36,068 bases of DNA from Candidatus Melainabacteria bacterium (GTDB lineage Bacteria; Cyanobacteriota; Vampirovibrionia; Gastranaerophilales; Gastranaerophilaceae), in the NCBI GenBank assembly GCA_003258735.1, contig QHME01000020.1, positions 1 through 36,068 of the forward strand, in the 5' to 3' direction. Position numbers and translations under genes: made by a program. Of this stretch, positions 34,344 through 36,068 are shown one piece after another. The notes beneath the pieces were generated by a model. The model did not search any database. It was given only the letters and a program-made list of their open reading frames with translations, and was not told the origin of the DNA. The number at the start of each line of letters is the position of its first letter. The stretch's first letter is position 1.

Positions 34344-35279
34344 ATGAAAGAATTTAAACATTATACAGTAATGAAAAATGAAGCCGTTGATGCCTTGAAT
34401 TGTCAAGATGGGCTTATATATGTCGATTGCACCCTTGGCGGAGGCGGTCATAGTGAGCTGATTTTAAAAAGAATTCAACCAAATGGAAGATTGATTTCTT
34501 TTGATGTAGATCAGGATGCAATTGATGCGGCAACAGAAAGATTGAAAAATTACAAAAATTTAACAATTGTAAAAAATTCTTATACAAATATAAAACAAGT
34601 ATTCAAGGAGCTTGGTATTGAAAAAATTACCGGTGGAATTTTATTTGACCTTGGCGCATCATATCACCAGCTAACTAAACAAGAGCGTGGTTTTTCCTTC
34701 TCTAAAGAAGCTCCGTTGGATATGAGATTCAATATGGATTCTGATTTTTCAGCTTATGATGTTGTAAATAATTATAAAGAAGAGGAGCTTGTAAAGATAT
34801 TTTCTGAATACGGTGAAGAAAGATTTTCAAAGCGCATTGCAAAGGCTATAGTGCAGAAAAGACAAGCAAAACCTATTCAAACGACTACAGAATTGGCAGA
34901 TATTATTGTAGATGCTACACCAAAGATAAAAAGTTCTATACATCCGGCTACAAGAGTCTTTCAGGCTATTCGTATAGAGGTTAATCATGAGTTACAAAAT
35001 GTTAAAAATACATTGACGGATGTATTGGACTTATTAGATTTTAATGCTATAATAAGTGTAATAAGTTTCCACTCTCTGGAAGACAGAGTCGTTAAGCACG
35101 TTTTTAAATATTACTCAACACGCTGTCACTGTGAGAAAAATCAAATGATTTGTAATTGTCCTCCACCGATTTTGGAGTTAGTAAATAAAAAACCGATAAT
35201 GGCAACAGAGCAGGAGATTAAGGAAAACCCACCTTCAAGGAGTGCTAAACTTAGAGTTGCAAAATGCATTAGAAGGTAA
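34344..35279 (+). CDS. rsmH: 16S rRNA (cytosine(1402)-N4)-methyltransferase
   Basis: Methylates N4 of C1402 in 16S rRNA using S-adenosylmethionine. The N-terminus KEFKHYTVMKNEAVDAL matches the family, and YVDCTLGGGGHSELIL near residue 27 is the cofactor-binding motif. GILFDLGASYHQLTKQERGF near 98, and the C-terminal text HSLEDRVVKHVF and ENPPSRSAKLRVAKCI, complete the pattern. At 311 residues it is of normal length. The gene is the usual first member of the division and cell wall cluster and is followed by an ftsL-like gene. No ribosome site is visible before the ATG, and the promoter lies almost against it. Confidence 0.95.
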   Translation: MKEFKHYTVMKNEAVDALNCQDGLIYVDCTLGGGGHSELILKRIQPNGRLISFDVDQDAIDAATERLKNYKNLTIVKNSYTNIKQVFKELGIEKITGGILFDLGASYHQLTKQERGFSFSKEAPLDMRFNMDSDFSAYDVVNNYKEEELVKIFSEYGEERFSKRIAKAIVQKRQAKPIQTTTELADIIVDATPKIKSSIHPATRVFQAIRIEVNHELQNVKNTLTDVLDLLDFNAIISVISFHSLEDRVVKHVFKYYSTRCHCEKNQMICNCPPPILELVNKKPIMATEQEIKENPPSRSAKLRVAKCIRR

Positions 35280-35313
35280 GGGATATCAAACGAGTTTATT
35301 GGCAGGTAGTTTA

Positions 35314-35790
35314 ATGAGTTTAAATTCTAGAATTTTAATTGAAGAGCAAGAAATAGCATACAATCGTAGCGGTTATATTTCTAATCCGGTAAAAGAAGAA
35401 AGTTCAGTTATTACTGGAGATTTTTACCAAGAAAAACCTATGACTATTAGAGAAATGGTTACCAGAAAAATTAACAAATCTCTATGTTTTTGTCTTGGTG
35501 TTGCAATTGCAGTAACTTTTGTAAGTTATTATATTGCGATGAACTACGAGGCTAAATTGAATAATCTTGATAATGAAATTGTTAGGTTGAATGCAGAAAA
35601 TCAAGATTTACAAGCAGAATTAGATAAATATAAATCATTCAACAATGTTGATAATAAAATTGGTGAATATAATTTGTTGCAAAAGGCAGAAAAAGTTATA
35701 GAAGTAAATGCTCTAAATACAACAAATAAAACAGTTGTTCACCCTGTTAAGACTGCGTCAAATACATTTGATTGGGCAGTTGGGTATTAG
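35314..35790 (+). CDS. ftsL: FtsL-like division protein
   Basis: A bitopic membrane protein of 158 residues: a cytoplasmic N-terminus of about 60 residues, one membrane segment (CFCLGVAIAVTFVSYYIAM), then a periplasmic coiled coil (AKLNNLDNEIVRLNAENQDL followed by QAELDKYK). This layout, directly after rsmH, is that of FtsL, which joins FtsB and FtsQ at the division site. FtsL sequences diverge strongly, so the call rests on topology and position. A GTG start at 35242 is possible but would overlap rsmH by 38 bases. The ATG at 35314, with GCAGGTAG just upstream, is preferred. The expected next gene of the cluster (ftsI) does not follow within the window; palindromic repeats come instead. Confidence 0.65.
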   Translation: MSLNSRILIEEQEIAYNRSGYISNPVKEESSVITGDFYQEKPMTIREMVTRKINKSLCFCLGVAIAVTFVSYYIAMNYEAKLNNLDNEIVRLNAENQDLQAELDKYKSFNNVDNKIGEYNLLQKAEKVIEVNALNTTNKTVVHPVKTASNTFDWAVGY

Positions 35791-35810
35791 TTGATTTTTG
35801 AAAAATTGTC

Positions 35811-36068
35811 ATTCTGAACTTTACAAAACGAACCGTTGAGCTAGAGCGAAACGAGTGAGCTTGTATGCGGGCGTAGGCTGAGCTGATTCAGAATCTATCA
35901 ATGTTGATTAGAAAAAATATGTCACCCTGAATTGACTAGAATATGAGTTGAGATGAAATCGAAACGTAATATTCTGTTCCTACTCGGTATTTCAGGGTCT
36001 CTAATTTTACAAATTTTACATAAGACTAATATGTTTTATTAGAGATGCTGAAACCGTCTTGGATTATT
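35811..36068. repeat. Tandem palindromic intergenic repeat units
   Basis: Two complete units and the start of a third. Unit A has arms attctgaa (35811-35818) and ttcagaat (35887-35894). Unit B has arms accctgaa (35924-35931) and ttcagggt (35991-35998). Unit C opens with atgctgaa (36045-36052) and leaves the window. Each keeps the core CTGAA...TTCAG while the outer three bases change together. Unit A also contains gagcgaaacgagtgagc, and unit B gatgaaatcgaaacg. The 19 bases at 35890-35908 recur at 8301-8319. Copies of the B and C arms occur inverted at 4-47. No coding region is visible here. Confidence 0.7.

Noticed and set aside
35242..35313. GTG start for the FtsL-like gene overlapping rsmH
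   Set aside because: The extra residues are an out-of-frame reading of the conserved rsmH end, and a better ATG with a ribosome site lies at 35314.

Overview
The window is AT-rich, densely coded bacterial chromosome. It most resembles a member of the Vampirovibrionia/Melainabacteria (Gastranaerophilales-like gut or environmental anaerobes). Reasons: a pseudopilin with an FSLAEVLITLGVIGL-type N-terminus, a four-subunit 2-oxoacid:ferredoxin oxidoreductase, a B12-dependent ribonucleotide reductase, a 2-hydroxyacyl-CoA-dehydratase-activase-related protein, and several large lineage-type hypothetical proteins beside ordinary housekeeping genes. This placement is inferred from protein character, not from a marker search.

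Layout. 1-8275: a cytoplasmic GH13-like glycosidase (minus), an orphan NarL-type response regulator (plus), a pseudopilin, a Maf nucleotide pyrophosphatase and a small unknown protein (minus), a 556-aa membrane protein built from three repeats, an activase-related protein (plus) and a small XRE regulator (minus). 8276-10532: a repeat-rich spacer and class II ribonucleotide reductase. 10533-15881: an oligopeptide-type ABC importer (binding protein plus two permeases, no ATPase), a TPR protein and an MgtC-family protein, closely spaced as one operon. 15948-19452: pyrH-frr-cdsA-rnc-rpe, joined by TAATG-type overlaps. 19449-20528: a low-complexity unknown protein, convergent with rpe. 20692-22107: cytidine deaminase and a small zinc-binding-like protein, rpsU (missed by length-limited gene calling), a degraded XRE regulator and a small coiled-coil protein. 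22185-24787: the ferredoxin oxidoreductase operon. 24953-32270: a 1980-aa acidic coiled-coil protein whose end overlaps a GlcD-type flavoprotein gene. 32364-36068: gltX, a small acidic protein, rsmH and an ftsL-like gene that opens a division cluster, then palindromic repeats running off the window.

Functionally the region mixes translation and RNA processing (frr, rnc, rpsU, gltX, rsmH), nucleotide metabolism (nrdJ, pyrH, cdd, maf), lipid precursor synthesis (cdsA), carbon metabolism (rpe, GH13, GlcD, ferredoxin oxidoreductase), peptide uptake and division. I found no CRISPR array, prophage, transposase, rRNA or tRNA. The least explained elements are the giant coiled-coil protein, the triple-repeat membrane protein, the family of palindromic intergenic repeats with compensating arm changes, the XRE remnant beside rpsU, and an RNase III with Cys at a conserved metal-binding Asp position. 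No intergenic stretch without a described feature exceeds about 300 bases.
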